From Siphonodentalium dalli (Eukaryota > Mollusca > Scaphopoda > Gadilida > Siphonodentaliidae): a DNA stretch of 64,000 bases. Each line of letters opens with the position of its first letter. Positions within the stretch are counted from its first letter, which is position 1. Below, piece after piece: positions 24,326-36,280 of the stretch. The translations under genes and the position numbers were made by a program. The stretch covers positions 243,843,474 through 243,907,473 of the forward strand of contig CP136065.1 of the NCBI GenBank assembly GCA_032622095.1, in the 5' to 3' direction. The notes beneath the pieces are model-generated. The model did not search any database. It was not told the origin of the DNA and saw only the letters and a program-made list of their open reading frames with translations.

Positions 24326-27300
24326 TAGTGTGGTCGTGGTACGCAAAAAAAGGGGTCAACCCAGAAGAAATTGGTATAGAAGCGATATCGGTGTCATTCA
24401 ACGCGGGAGAATCTCTGCTACAACATATCCAAAATCCGCTAAAATCCGCTTTGGGCAAAATCCAGGATCCAAGATGGCGTCCAACATGGCCGCCATTAGT
24501 CAAAAGAGATTCTGACTGAGATTAATTCGACATAATGAGAACAAATGTTGCCATATTAATACAAATGTATACATTTTTGCGAAGGTAAAGTATTATGCCA
24601 CATATCTATAGAAAATATAGAACCCCTCGCCCCAGATGGCTGCCAAAATGGTGGCCTAAACTCGAAAATTTGAAATGTTTGCCTAATATCTTAAAGATCA
24701 ATTCCCGTTGTTTGATAATGGTTCAGACTGGCGACATTGATTAGTCATATTCATGTTAATTCATCATTGGAGCAATGAAAGATACCATAAATGGGGTCCC
24801 AGACTCATATACACCCTCAAAAATTTGATTTTACAGAACGCGGTATAAAATTCCACAAATATCGCCATTGGGATTCCAGTCGTATATCAACAAGAAATGG
24901 ACAGAACTGTACAATGTAAGTTGGGCATACCATTATCTATAATTACTCCAATTCAATGAAACCCAAATTGGCGCTTTGTCTTAAAATGGCTGCCAAAATG
25001 GCGGTCAAAATATGGAAAATGGCAGATATTTAGAATGGTCGTCAGAGGGTTAGACCCAGAAGGAATTGGTAAAGAAACGGTTTTGTTGTCATTCGACGCG
25101 GGAGAATCTCGTGTATAACATATCCAAAATCCGCTAAAATCCGCTTTGGGGAAAATACAGAATTCAAGATGGCGTCCAACATGGTCGCCAATAATAATGA
25201 AAATGGCAAATATGTAGTTATTCACGAAAACCCATTCGACAAAACGCCAATTCGGCACCAATACACATCATTGATTGAAATCAATGTTTTTTGTGGGTAT
25301 GAGTAGCCAATCACGATTCAAAATGCTAAGATGGCTACCAAAATGGCCACCGAAAATTGTCGAAATTTAAGTTCTGCTCAGATGAAAGCCGAAACAACAC
25401 TTCGGTTGTGAGCTAACGATGACAGACCTATTAAACATGTTGCCAATAATCTACTACCACAATCAGTTCAGCCCGAAATGTTCCAACTAAGCAGTATCTA
25501 CTGCAGGAACCAACACGATGTCCACTTATTACGAGGGACTATCTGGAAATTAATTAAAAATAAATTAAATTGCTACGAATCTGGATTATTTGAAAACACA
25601 GTGTCAACATTTCTACTTATAACGACTATTCGGAACATCAATTATATGGGCATCGGTGGTCTAGTACGGAAGCATCCAGGCTATAATAGGTTTTCCAGTG
25701 CTGGCGAAAGTGAAAAGGACAGGAGGGAAAAGCGAATAATCTGTGGTTTACTTAATTGGTGGGCAAGTTGGTTATCGGAGCTGGAGAGTTTCAAAGTAAA
25801 ATTATTTTCTTCAATATCAAGAGGAAAATTGAAAAATCGCACGTACATTGTATACCTTTCACACTTTATGTGACAATTCCGTGTCATGCGATTGTGGGTA
25901 TATACATGTGGATAGAAACATTCTAGTACATATATAGACGCACCTATATCTTCTACACATTTAGTGAATTTCATCAATGATATGTGGACACAATGTGCGT
26001 CACGGCTGGATCTGACCCGTAGGCGTAAAGGTATCAACCATTTAGCTTGATTAACTGGCATTTCAAGGTTGTCATTGGATAGAAATGCCACATGAACATG
26101 GTGATTAACAGCATGTTTGTCTAAGAAATGTGAACAATGAACATGTTATTTTCCGGATGTTAGACAATCAAACTGCCACATAAGGCGTTCATCCATGCTC
26201 ATCAGAGCACGAACTATGTGCAAATTAATGACACGAAAACTATTTCATGCGGACGACGTACTCTAGACCTACATCCAACGTAATTTCCTATTAACTTTTA
26301 TTGTTTGTACGGACGGTTTCGAGGTTTGAAAATCCCGCTTTTCCAAGAAAACCTCCACATACTTACGGAGTCGATGTGTAAACAGTGTATGGGGATAGTG
26401 TCTTCATACATATATGTATTTGGCACACGTATTTTCTAGAACATAAGAGATCACCATTTACCGGAGAGTTGATATCTGGGAAGAGATCAGAGTAAAACTA
26501 CTTTTCTTACATGTCGAAATGGGGAATCCATGGGCTACATTTAGTTCCAGCTTGAAACTTGAAAATGATGGCCGAGCCCGAATAGTTAATATTTCGTCGC
26601 ATCAGTGCTATAATGTAACCCACATTTTCAACTTTCCGAGAAAATGAAGGTTGAAGTTTTTAGACAACATTTCTCCTAATGTTGACAAAGCATGACGTAT
26701 TGTTGTATTTATCCCAATGAAAACTGACATTAGCTGTTCATTGAACCACATATTGTTTTCTGTTTATTCCCTCGTTTTCTTTTAAAAAGCAATAGATTGT
26801 TTGGAGATATGACATTTTGCGTATGCCAGCGACGATTTGTTTCCGTGCTATAATGAAGTTGTGCTAATAAATGCAGATTAAGCTAAATATGGTGGCAATC
26901 GCATGTGTCTATGAACTAAAAAGTGCCTATTCTACACTATGAAAATTCACCCATGTGCATCATCATACAGAAATGTGTGGAACAATCACAAAATTTAAAT
27001 CACCAAAATGATCACGTGACTAACATGGAGATACTGCCATATAGCACACATTTTAGAATTCACAAACACAAAACAGAAGTCACGTGGACAACCTGAAGCG
27101 TCCGATTGGCTGCTGTTGGACATACGACCTCATAGCACGAATAATTGTAAAGTTCGCTGGAGATACGACATTTGCTTCACTGGTTTGTGCGAATATTTGT
27201 CATCCAATGCAAGGACAGTTTGGCCCATCGGATTGGATTTTTTCTCACGATTCGAATGGTATCAAATACTCATTTCCCGCCATAATGGATATACGACATT

Positions 27301-28638
27301 ATAGCACTGATGAGTCGAGATTTTGTCAACCCGCGGGAAGCCACCAAAAGATTGAAAATAAATAGTTTTGATGTATATGAGCCACATACATGTATATGAG
27401 CCAACTATCAACTGCATCCACCACTCACAACTTCCATTATGTGATAAGCTGGGCAGAGTCTACCATTTTCGTTTTGGAAGCCATATTAGATAAAATTTAT
27501 TGTTTATTTTGGTCTATTTGAGATGGAATGTTCACAAATAAAAGAAACGATAAATTATTTTGTAGACAAGATCTGCTCATCCCTAAATATCAAATGTGAC
27601 CAGAACCCCAAAGTCGATTTTGGTTAAATTTCATACCGCATTCGTTATAACTTATTAGTGAAGGACCGGAGTAAACTATGATCTAATCTATTAGAAATGT
27701 CATTGCTGTAATGATCAGTTGAAAGAATATGCCCATTGTTTCCCAGTTCAGAGAGCAACAAGTGATAAACAGAAGTGATAGAAAATAGTATTTTTCACAT
27801 CGGGTGGCCATTTTTGGTACTGATTTTTAAGTTTTTACATAGAGCTAGCATAATGGCATCATAAAGAGGTATACATTCGTATTTATTTTGTCAGTTTTAT
27901 TCATCAACCACTACTTATAATCGATTGAATGACACTGTGATCAATATCCGCCATTTTCCATATTTTGACCGCCATGTTGGCAGCCATTTTGAGACAAAGC
28001 GCCAATTTGGGTTTCATTGAATTGGAGTATTTATAGATATTGGTATGCCCAACTTACATTGTACAGTTCTGTCCATTTCTTGTTGATATATGACTGTAAT
28101 CACAATGGAGAGTTTTGTGGAATTTTATACCGCGTTCTGTAAAATCAAATTTTTGAGGGTGTAGATGAGTCTGGGACCCCATTTATGGTATCTTTCATTG
28201 CTCCAATGATGAATTAACATGAATATGACTAATCAATGTCGCCAGTCTGAACCATTATCAAACAACAGGAATTGATATTTAAGATATTAGGCAAAAACTT
28301 CAAATGTTCGAGTTTAGGCCGCCATTTTGGCGGCCATCTGGGACGATGGGTTCCATTTTTGCCATAAACAGGTGGCTCAACATTTTACCTTTGCAAAAAT
28401 GTATACATTTGTATACATATGACAACATTTGTTCTCACTGTTATCGAATTAATCTCAGTCAGAGTATCTTTTGACTAATGGCGGCCATGTTGGACGCCAT
28501 CTTGGATCCTGAATTTTGCCCAAAGCGGATTTTAGCGGATTTTGGATATGTTATACACGAGATTCTCCCGCGTCGAATGACACCAAAACCGCTTCTATAC
28601 CAATTTCTTCCGGGTCGAACCCTCTGACGACCACACTA
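24326..28638. mobile_element. Foldback element 2, same family as element 1
   Basis: Left end TAGTGTGGTCGT (24326) and right end ACGACCACACTA (to 28638) are inverted copies, and GTT flanks both sides as a 3-bp target duplication. Arms of about 700 bp (24326-25031 and 27945-28638) are inverted copies with CCGCTAAAATCCGCTTTGGG and AAGATGGCGTCCAACATGGC. The block with TCATTGGAGCAATGAAAGAT, ATTTGATTTTACAGAACGCG and CAACAAGAAATGGACAGAAC is shared with the arms of element 1 (12500-12800), which makes them one family. A second partial terminus (GGTCGTCAGAGGGTT) occurs at 25036-25200 inside the left side, so the element is complex. No transposase is recognised. Confidence 0.85.
25201..27944. other. 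Interior of foldback element 2, no gene recognised
   Basis: The outer parts carry more GCCATTTTGG-type arm modules (about 25320-25380 and 27800). The centre holds open frames at 25478-25873 (+, 131 codons) and 25681-26091 (-, 136 codons) that overlap on opposite strands; neither resembles a known family. They could be captured host sequence, but nothing in them decides. Confidence 0.4.
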
Positions 28639-29575
28639 GTTGTGATCGTCCTGGTGATTGTCGAGTGTTGCATGCTGTATTGTTCTCGCCTGTGAATAGG
28701 TACAGCAGGCTGCTATATGCTGTAGCTATACGGATCAACGCTTCAGCTATGTACAAGTCTTTGACCCGATCATAATTCGAAGATTGGTCCACGACGGCTT
28801 CTGTGCAAGCTGTCGATTTTTGATTTTTGCATGGCAACTTTTTATTTTAACCCATCCCTTGGCGATAGTAAATTACTATGATCGGAATAATAAATGAGAG
28901 TTTTTCTGTTGAATTATAGAGTATACTGTTGTGTACTATTATAGACAAATGTACATAACACACATTATTGGAATTTGTGGATCACTCGCATTTATATAAG
29001 AGAATGTACTGGTACAGGATCTGTAATGCTGCACCACCACAGCTTTGGGTTAAATGTGAAAGGTGACCTGGACATGGAACACTTGGGTTAAGAGAGTCCA
29101 ATTTAAGTTTACCATGATAATGTATTAAATTTTACCAACAATATAGATCAAGATAAGCCAACTCACTGCTGACCCATTATTATCAATTATATTATATTGC
29201 AGATATGTCAACAAATCACAGGAATTGTTTATGTTGAAAGCCGACATCTCTATTAAACCAATAGCATTTATTTTGTTAAAGAGTGAATATTGTTTGGAAA
29301 AACTCAGTGGAAAATAGTCGGTTCAAACCCATATTCGAACTCGATCTGTCTTTGGTGCTGATAAATTCATATACAAATATTTGAGTTATCGCACCATGCG
29401 TAAAATGTCTACGGACAAAAAGACGGACGGATGAACGACGAATGGTCAATCCGGACAACGACACTATGTTTACCATACTATGGTACTGGTAAATATAAAA
29501 ACAACGCATTGCTTGTACGAATGATGACTCACCATAACCAGAGACGACACATACAAGCTATCAGCGCTTGCTGTC
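28639..29575. repeat. Dispersed-repeat fragments
   Basis: At 28985-29020 there is half of the palindrome arm seen at 4407-4623 (ATATAAGAGAATGTACTGG). At ~29330-29470 there is a block with TTTGAGTTATCGCACCATG and GACGGACGGATGAACGACG. The same TTTGAGTTATCGCACCATG occurs at ~60686, so this is a fragment of a dispersed repeat family. Confidence 0.5.
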
Positions 29576-29785
29576 GAATCCCCTTCATACGATGACTTGT
29601 TATTATATTGTAATTACTTTATGAATTAAATGGATTAAAAACTGTTTACACCAGCAGTCACAACCATGCATAGTGGCCATGACGAATTCCCTTCATACCA
29701 TAACTTGTTATTATATTGTAATTACTTTATGAATTAAATTGATTAAATACTGTTTACACCAGCAGTCACAACCATGCATAGTGGT
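29576..29785. repeat. Tandem duplication, 108-bp period
   Basis: Two ~97 percent identical copies of a block that runs from CCCTTCATAC through TTGTTATTATATTGTAATTA to CACAACCATGCATAGTGG. It lies just upstream of the Gypsy element but is not an LTR of it. Confidence 0.88.
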
Positions 29786-29904
29786 TACCTTTACATGGAC
29801 ATACACATGTATGTTGCGGAAATGTGAAGTTGATCACCATAATTTCAAGTGGCAATCGCAACTGTAAGTAAGAAGGACGAAGCTAGGAAAAATCATTTAT
29901 TTTT

Positions 29905-30360
29905 GCAGCTTGAATTTAGAAGGAATTCTCTAACAATTCTCCACCATGTTCGTGCAGTTAGGCCCTCCACTACTGATTCATTTGTAAACGATTTGAGAAA
30001 TCTTGCAATTTTTGTGACTGCCTGAAAGACTCTTTGTTGCGTGACCGAATTGTAATTGGTGTTGCCGACAACACTACACGGAAACGAGTACTACAGGAGA
30101 GACGTCTCACTTTGAACTCGTGTCTTGATATTTGCAAGGGTGCTGAGGCGACAGCTGCTAGGGTGAAAATAATAAATCAAGATGGTGATGTGCAGTGTGT
30201 AAACAAGGTGGAAAAACGTCGTGAACCAAACCGGTGACAAAATTCCAGAAAAAACTTGCAAATTTTGCTGCCGTAAACACCCAATGGACCGCAGACAGTG
30301 TGTAGCTTGGGGGAAACGATGTAATGTCTGTTTTAAGCAAAATCATTTTTGCTAAGTCGT
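29905..30360 (+). pseudogene. gag: Ty3/Gypsy gag fragment with zinc knuckles
   Basis: The sequence encodes the C-terminal part of a Gypsy capsid protein: a segment with LKDSLLRDRIVIGV and LTLNSCLDICKGAEAT matches the usual SLIRDRIVxGI...LTLxKAIDICRAxE signature of invertebrate Gypsy gag. After a stop at 30235 the next frame reads CKFCCRKHPMDRRQC then GKRCNVCFKQNHF, the paired CCHC-type knuckles typical of this gag. The frame is broken at least twice and the N-terminal half is absent. Downstream is the same element's pol. Confidence 0.85.
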
Positions 30361-30479
30361 CGGTTTGTCGCGTTAAAGGACACAGGAGAGTGATTAATGT
30401 GATAGGTGCAGCTGACAATGCAAACTTTGATGATGATTATGATGAGGACGCAGATCCAAAATGATTAATTTTTTCAAAT

Positions 30480-30860
30480 AAACATTGATTCTGTCAGAAA
30501 ATCGAAAGCTAACTCATCACTATTCATCGAAATGATCATGCATAACAAGTGTGTGAAAGTCCAAATTGACACTGAGTCCTCTGTGAACATTGTAACAAGT
30601 GATTTGATTGGTAACGCCGTAATCGAGGACACTGATAGTACACTGAAAATGTGGAATGGGTCACAAGAAAAACCACGCGGTGTGTGTCGGTTGATTATGG
30701 TTAAACCTCGAAACAGGAAGAAGTATTCGGTACCATTTTGGGATGAAGATGGCACCCACCGTACACCATTAATTGGACTTTCAGCTGGAGTTCAAATGAA
30801 ATTAATAACTGTTAATGAGGATAACTTCAAACGTGTCAATGCAGTTAAACCAGACAGTCT
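30480..30860 (+). pseudogene. Gypsy retropepsin region
   Basis: The frame from 30532 reads KCVKVQIDTESSVNIV, corresponding to the retropepsin active site. The usual D-T/S-G has become D-T-E, so the protease would be inactive. The following YSVPF and PLIGLSAGVQMKLITV blocks match the protease-to-RT linker of this Gypsy group. Confidence 0.8.
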
Positions 30861-31640
30861 CATAGATGAATTTTCCGATGTGTTTGAGGGCGAGTTTGGA
30901 ACATTTTCAGGAACAGTATACTTAGATGTGGATGAAAATATCAAGCCTGTTGCTACACCTTCTCGTCGTGTGCCGGCGGCCATGAAGAAAGCATTTACAC
31001 TCGAGCTCGATCGCATGGTGAAGAACAATGCACTACATAGTGTGGATCATCCTACAGACTGTGGGCAGTTTTGTTGTGGCGTCCAAGAAAAATACAGATG
31101 CTGTCCGCATGTGTATTGATCAAAACCTCTCAATAAAGCACTCAAACGTGAACATTATCAGCTACCAACATTGGATGATGTGTTAACAGATTTATCGAAA
31201 GCTAAAGTGTTTTAGACTTCTGATTTACGAGGAGGATTTCTGCATCTGGTACTCGATGAGGAATCCAGTTTACTGACAACTTTTGCCACTCCATTTGGCC
31301 GATACAAATGGAAGAGGCTCGTATATTGATTGAAGCCGTCACCGGAAATATTTCAGAAAAGATTACACCAAGCACTTGCGGGATTAAAGGGGACACTTTG
31401 TCTTGCAGATGACGTACTGATTTTTGGACAGGGAGACACACTTGATGAAGCAACTTCAGGTGTGTTCTACAACGTTGTGTTCAGCGGGGGATCAAGCTGA
31501 ATAAATCAAAACTGAAGTTAAAGTGTAGCGATGTGTCATTCGTGGGACATGTGATAACAGACAAGGGATTGATGGTTGACGACAAAAAGGTTTCTTCTGT
31601 AAAAAACATGAAATCTCCAACATAGGTACTGCGGTTTTGT
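30861..31640 (+). pseudogene. pol: Gypsy reverse transcriptase, disrupted
   Basis: Reverse transcriptase blocks occur in order: IKPVATPSRRVPAAMKK (N-terminal fingers), a frameshift near 31100, TSDLRGGFLHLVLDEESS with TTFATPFGRYKWKRL (palm A; the expected catalytic Asp context survives), SPEIFQKRLHQALAGLKG, then LADDVLIFG at 31402-31425, the Y-x-D-D-type catalytic site with Tyr-Val replaced by Leu-Ala. There are several in-frame stops and at least three frameshifts. The order and motifs are diagnostic of Ty3/Gypsy. Confidence 0.92.
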
Positions 31641-32170
31641 TAACTATTTAGCAAAGTTTCTACCTAAATTGTCAGCCACAATTGAGCCGATTCGTGCGTT
31701 GTCAAATGATGGTGTTAAATGGAAATGGTCAACCGAGGAAAGCAATGCTTTTGAAAATATAAAACAGATGATAACTGAGGCCCCAGTCCTGCGGTATTAC
31801 AACCCGGATAAAGAACTTGTGCCAGCTCTAAAGGGATTGGATTTTTTCCATATTACAGGAGGGAAAATCTGTTGCTATTGCGAGTGGTGCACTGACAACA
31901 ACGGAGCAAAACTACGCTCAAATAGAAAAAGAGTTATTATCGGTAATCGCTGGACTGGAAGGCTTTCATACATATACGTTCGGTCGAGAAGTTCTTGTTC
32001 ATTCAGACCATAAACCACTGGAAGCCATAAGATCTAAACCATTATACATGGCTCCCATGCGTCTGCAGAGTATGTTATTGAGACCGTTAAACTACAATGC
32101 AAAGATTGTGTACATGCCTGGCAAGGAACTGTTAGTATCCGATTTACTGAAGTCATATGAATCACATACC
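31641..32170 (+). pseudogene. Gypsy RNase H region, disrupted
   Basis: The linker (AFENIKQMITEAPVLRYYNP) is followed, in another frame, by KSVAIASGAL and TTEQNYAQIEKELLSVIAGL, then FGREVLVHSDHKPLEAI and PMRLQSMLLRPLNYNAKIVY; these are the hallmarks of Gypsy RNase H. One or two frameshifts lie near 31830-31860. It continues into the integrase frame at 32048. Confidence 0.9.
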
Positions 32171-33140
32171 AGTTTTGGAGAGGACAGTGTCTCGAAAGAG
32201 TTTGAACAGGTGAACATGGTGAAATTTCTCTCGGTAACCGAACAGCGTTTGGAGCAGATACAGCGGGAAACTGAACGCGATGAACAGTTGCAGTTGTTAA
32301 AATCGGTGATTCTTGGAGGGTGGCCCGAAACGGAGCGCGTTCCTTCGCAGATAATACCGTATTACAGTTACCGTGATGAAGTTTCTCTTCAGAATGGTCT
32401 TGTCTTCAAATGTGAAAGAGTTGTAATTCCCCACAGCCTGAGAACAGAAATGAAAACGAGAATACATACCTCGCATATTGGCACGGAAGGATGCTTGAGA
32501 CGTGCTCGTGAAACACTTTTCTGGCCCGGCATGGCAAGTGAAATAAAAGAGTACATTTCTTCATGTGAAACATGTGGTAGATATAGTGTGTCACAGTGTA
32601 ATGAACCTCTCATGTCGCATGAACCGACTGAACGACCATGGCAAAACGTTGGTGTTGACTTGTTTTACTTTGATAAGAAAGACTAATTCATTATATTTGA
32701 TTATTATAGCAATTATTGGGAAGTTGATATCTTGAATGATACCACATCACTGACTGTCATTAAGAAGTTAAGGTCACATTTTGCCCGGTATGGTATTCCC
32801 TCAACCGTTATGTCAGATAACGTTCCATATTTTTCATCCGATCAATTTAAACGCTTTGCAACTAAATGGGAGTTTGAGCATGTCACATCAAGTTGTTACT
32901 ATTCTAAGTATAATGGTAAAGCTGAATCGGCAGTAAAATCTGCCAAGCGTCTGTTCCGTAAAGCGAATGACTCTTGTTCTGATCAGTATCTGGCATTGTT
33001 AGATTGTCGTAATACCCCTCTTCAAAGTGAAGGCCAAAGTCCAGCACAGTTATTGATGAACAGACGAACACGTTCGTTATTGCCAATGTCTTCCAACTTG
33101 CTTAAACCTAATGTATACAATAAAAGTACAGTCAGTGAGT
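32171..33140 (+). pseudogene. Gypsy integrase (H2C2 and catalytic core)
   Basis: The zinc-binding domain is visible as HTSHIGTEGCLRRARETLF, WPGM and SCETCGRY. The core follows with VGVDLF (first Asp), a stop at 32683 and frame change, then VMSDNVPYFSS (second Asp; usually SDNGPQF) and NGKAESAVKSAKRLF (Glu). All three residues of the D,D-35-E triad can be seen, but the stop separates the first from the other two. The DCRNTP block typical of Gypsy integrases is at ~33003-33020. Confidence 0.92.
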
Positions 33141-33620
33141 GATACCGTTCAGAAACAAGCACGTTATTTCAACAAGTCAACTAAACAACCTGAACCTCTG
33201 GATGAAGGCGATGTCGTTAGAAGGAAACCAGTTGGTAACAATAAAGTGTGGAAAAAATCAGTTGTTCAAAAACGAGTTGGTGACAGGTCATATGAGGTTA
33301 CATGTGACAATGGCTCCAGTGTGTATGTTCGCAATCGTACATTCCTCAGAAAGCACAATGAACAGTGTGATAATGGTGACATTCAAACCCGTAACCAAAC
33401 TCCAGCTACAGAAGACACAACTCGTAGACAATTGGAGAATGAGACAATAGATCACAATGAACCGATAGTGTCCGATTCTGATAATGCTACGCGTGCGCCA
33501 GTTATGGCTGAACCAAATGACAGTAGATTCAATAAACCAACGGGCATTCAAAAAGTTGCATCCACAGTTGTGACCAGAAGTGGAAGAGTTGTGAATGCAC
33601 CATCTAGGTATCGTGACTGA
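33111..33620 (+). pseudogene. Gypsy integrase C-terminal module
   Basis: An open frame of ~169 codons shifted from the core. It contains DEGDVVRRKPVGNNKVWKK then RVGDRSYEVTCDNGSSVYVR and NRTFLRK, the barrel-like module at the end of Gypsy integrases. It ends in a polar Asn/Thr-rich tail. It overlaps the core frame by ~30 bp, marking a frameshift. Confidence 0.85.
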
Positions 33621-33639
33621 CAGTATAAAGTTTAACACA

Positions 33640-33720
33640 CATGCTATATGTTACATGACAGTTCATTTTGTGAAAAAAGGAGGAGGTCTCAATATGTCAT
33701 ATTTCGTTCCGTTTTATGGT
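33640..33720 (+). other. Polypurine tract and possible 3' LTR start of the Gypsy copy
   Basis: GAAAAAAGGAGGAGG (33671-33685) precedes TGTCATATTTCG, the position expected for a polypurine tract and the start of a 3' LTR. No matching 5' LTR was found upstream of the gag remnant. Confidence 0.45.
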
Positions 33721-34190
33721 TGTTCTGTATTTTGTGAGTTACCAAAATAGAAGCATTTGTTTGAACCCCGTTGTCAATTCAATCTGTAAATCCAAACCTA
33801 GAGGTTTTGAAACAATATGTATTGTTTGTGTATATTTCTATTTATTACCAATGTGTACTACATTGTGCACCTGCCGCAGAAAATTCAACATTTGCAATGC
33901 TGGTGGCGTTTTTGAACGTTATGTTTAATAAGGAATTTATCCTAAAGAGGATTTTTTGTCGGCAATCCAGTCCAAAAATTGTTTCTGTTCCAATTGATTC
34001 CAGTTCTAGCTGCCTGACGACCTTACTGGAAAGCAAATCTATTAACAAACATCAGGGATTAGATGAAATGTGTTAAAGATAGCACATTACTTACAAACTG
34101 TTGTCAACATGTTTTATGTTTAACCAAAATATACACATTTAAAATTGTCAGTTAAATATATCTGGCATAACAACTAATGTTGCCACATTG
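33721..34190. other. Possible 3' LTR remnant or flanking DNA
   Basis: Open frames without recognisable motif. If the 3' LTR starts near 33692 it would lie here, but its end could not be placed. Confidence 0.3.
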
Positions 34191-34395
34191 TAAGTTATGA
34201 TAATGCCAGTACAAATGCCACTAACTATACGAGACCACACTGATGTATTTGTACAGAAGTATTTATTTCAGATGAGATTAAAGTAAACAAAAGTCCAGGA
34301 TCGATTTGTATAGCTACTAATCATATTTGTTGATCAACATGTCAACTTTCTTCCAATTTGAAATAGACATTCATACAATGAGCAACAAGAAATTC
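34191..34395 (+). repeat. Dispersed repeat block A, copy 1
   Basis: CTAACTATACGAGACCACAC, GAAGTATTTATTTCAGATGA and AACTTTCTTCCAATTTGAAA match 51060-51205 in order, ~75-80 percent identical by eye. Confidence 0.7.
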
Positions 34396-35075
34396 AATTG
34401 ATTGAGGAAAACACCCACTGTCCTGAGTGGTATTGATAAGCTATTGGAGGGTCATCAGGAATGACAGTATAAATGTAACTTTAACTAAATAATGAGTATA
34501 TTTACCCCAGAAGTATAGTATAAAGATAGTGACATAGTGTAAATGCGATACCGTTCACAAAACAGTGTGAGCTGAACGTTTGTTTATATAGAGCACGTAA
34601 ATCGTGAGCGATAAGCAATTTTACACCGTGGCGATTTTTTAAGAGAGTGATTCGCGGTGATCCATTCAACAGCGAAATCTTGAGAGGCGGGGATTAGCAA
34701 ATGATAAGAACCTTTATGTTTTAAACAACTTTGTGGCATTTATAACCAAAGTTCAGTTAGTGGGGGTTTCCTCGGTGTTGAGTGTGTTGCTTATTGCATA
34801 GTATTTCCGTAATGTTTGTTTGCATAACACACAGTACTAGTACTAACATCACAGTATCATGACAATAGCATGCAATATTTATGATAATAATAATAACAGA
34901 ATTTGTCTATAAAGCTTAAGTGTAATGAGAAATATTTTTATTTCGCTTGAGAAGTTAAGTTAAGCGCAATTAGAGATTTATATTCAAAATACATGTTTTT
35001 GGAGCATAATTAGCTAGATTTGGACGCCATCATAGAATTTAATTTGTTTGTTTAATTTCCACTCATATTTATTAG
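34396..35075. other. Non-coding, dispersed repeat scraps
   Basis: CAAGAAATTCAATTGATTGA with CACCCACTGTCC at ~34387 recurs at ~35864, so repeats are present. No gene is recognised. Confidence 0.4.
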
Positions 35076-35297
35076 TTATGTGGATGGAGTTATCATTAAA
35101 CCTCACATCCTTATATTGGTTATGTAGATGGAGTTATCATTAAACCTCACATCCTTATATTGGTTATGTAGATGGAGTTATCATTAGACCTCACATCTTT
35201 ATGGTTATGTGGATGGGGTTATCATTAAACCTCACATCCATATATTGGTTAGGTTATGTAGATGGAGTTATCATTAAACCTCACATCAGTGTGTTGG
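35076..35297. repeat. Minisatellite, ~44-bp unit, five copies
   Basis: TTATGTAGATGGAGTTATCA starts at 35076, 35120, 35164, 35205 and 35254. Each is followed by TTAAACCTCACATC. A further single unit lies at ~36282. Confidence 0.92.
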
Positions 35298-35896
35298 GGT
35301 TTCTGGACCTTGGCTTGGGACCTTTGGTTTTGAACGCAGTTCACCTCACAAATGCGAGTACACCTAATACACAAATTTCTTATGTAGCTGTGTTTTCACC
35401 AGAGTTTTTCTCCGATAAGGTGATTTTGAAGCCTGATTACATTTCGAAATGTTGTCAGTTTTGTATCGTCTTCAGCGGAACTCGGCATGTTGAAGCAAAA
35501 GTTACAAGGCATTGTATGATTTCGGCATTATTGAACAGAAGAGAAATACAGAATACAAATTAGCATCAAATAGAACCAATATAAATTTGTAGAGCGATAA
35601 CGACCAATGTTGACATAAAATGCATCTCAACTCTACTGTTGCAAGAAAGCTACTAGTATAAAATGGGGGGGGGGTCAGAATCTTAGTTATCTCTATATTG
35701 TGCCAGAATAGTCAGTTATGAACTTCTATATGGTACAATGGCACCAGCATTATAGAGACAGGAATAGCAATCGATATACGTATACGGTATAGTAATAGCA
35801 TAGATATACATGTAAGTATGAAATGATAAAATATGTACGTAACGCGACTATACCGATAACAAGAAATTCAATTAATTGAGGAAAAACACCCACTGT

Positions 35897-35930
35897 CCGG
35901 TTAAGTGGTCAATTACTTTGGACATTACTG
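35897..35930. mobile_element. CAGTAATG hairpin MITE, half-copy
   Basis: Only the right arm (GGTTAAGTGGTCAATTACTT to CATTACTG) is present, followed by TA. The left half is absent. Confidence 0.6.
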
Positions 35931-35976
35931 TACGAGGATTGAGTTATCATTACACCTCAAATCCTTATATTGGTTA

Positions 35977-36105
35977 CAGTAATGCCCAAAGTAATTGAAC
36001 ACTTAACCACAGCAGAATTATGGGTATTTTTTCAGCATTTAAAATCCTGAAAAATTACCCATTGTTCTGCTGTGGTTAAGTGCTCAATTACTTTGAACAT
36101 TACTG
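35977..36105. mobile_element. CAGTAATG hairpin MITE, copy 2
   Basis: 129 bp, palindromic from CAGTAATGCCCAAAGTAATT to the inverse ending CATTACTG; centre is AATCCTGAAAA/TTTTCAGCATT. TA on both sides (35975-35976, 36106-36107) is the target duplication. Confidence 0.85.
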
Positions 36106-36151
36106 TATGAGGATCGAGTTATCATTACACCTCAAATCCTTATATTGGTTA

Positions 36152-36280
36152 CAGTAATGCCCAAAGTAATTGACCACTTAACCACAGCATAATTATGGGT
36201 GATTTTTCAGGATTTAAAATCATGATAAAACACCCATTATTTTGCTGTGGTTAAGTGATCAATTAGTTTGGACATTACTG
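36152..36280. mobile_element. CAGTAATG hairpin MITE, copy 3
   Basis: 129 bp, same palindrome as the copy at 35977, ~93 percent identical by eye, with TA on both sides. Its ~45-bp left flank duplicates the left flank of copy 2, so the pair arose by tandem duplication of MITE plus flank rather than by two insertions. Confidence 0.85.

Noticed and set aside
29330-29480. Possible tRNA-derived SINE (GGTTCAAACCC-like word)
   Set aside because: No credible A box and B box pair at the right spacing was found on either strand.
29576-29785. 108-bp duplication upstream of gag as the 5' LTR of the Gypsy copy
   Set aside because: It is a tandem pair with no counterpart after 33620, lacks TG..CA structure and adjoins no visible primer-binding site.
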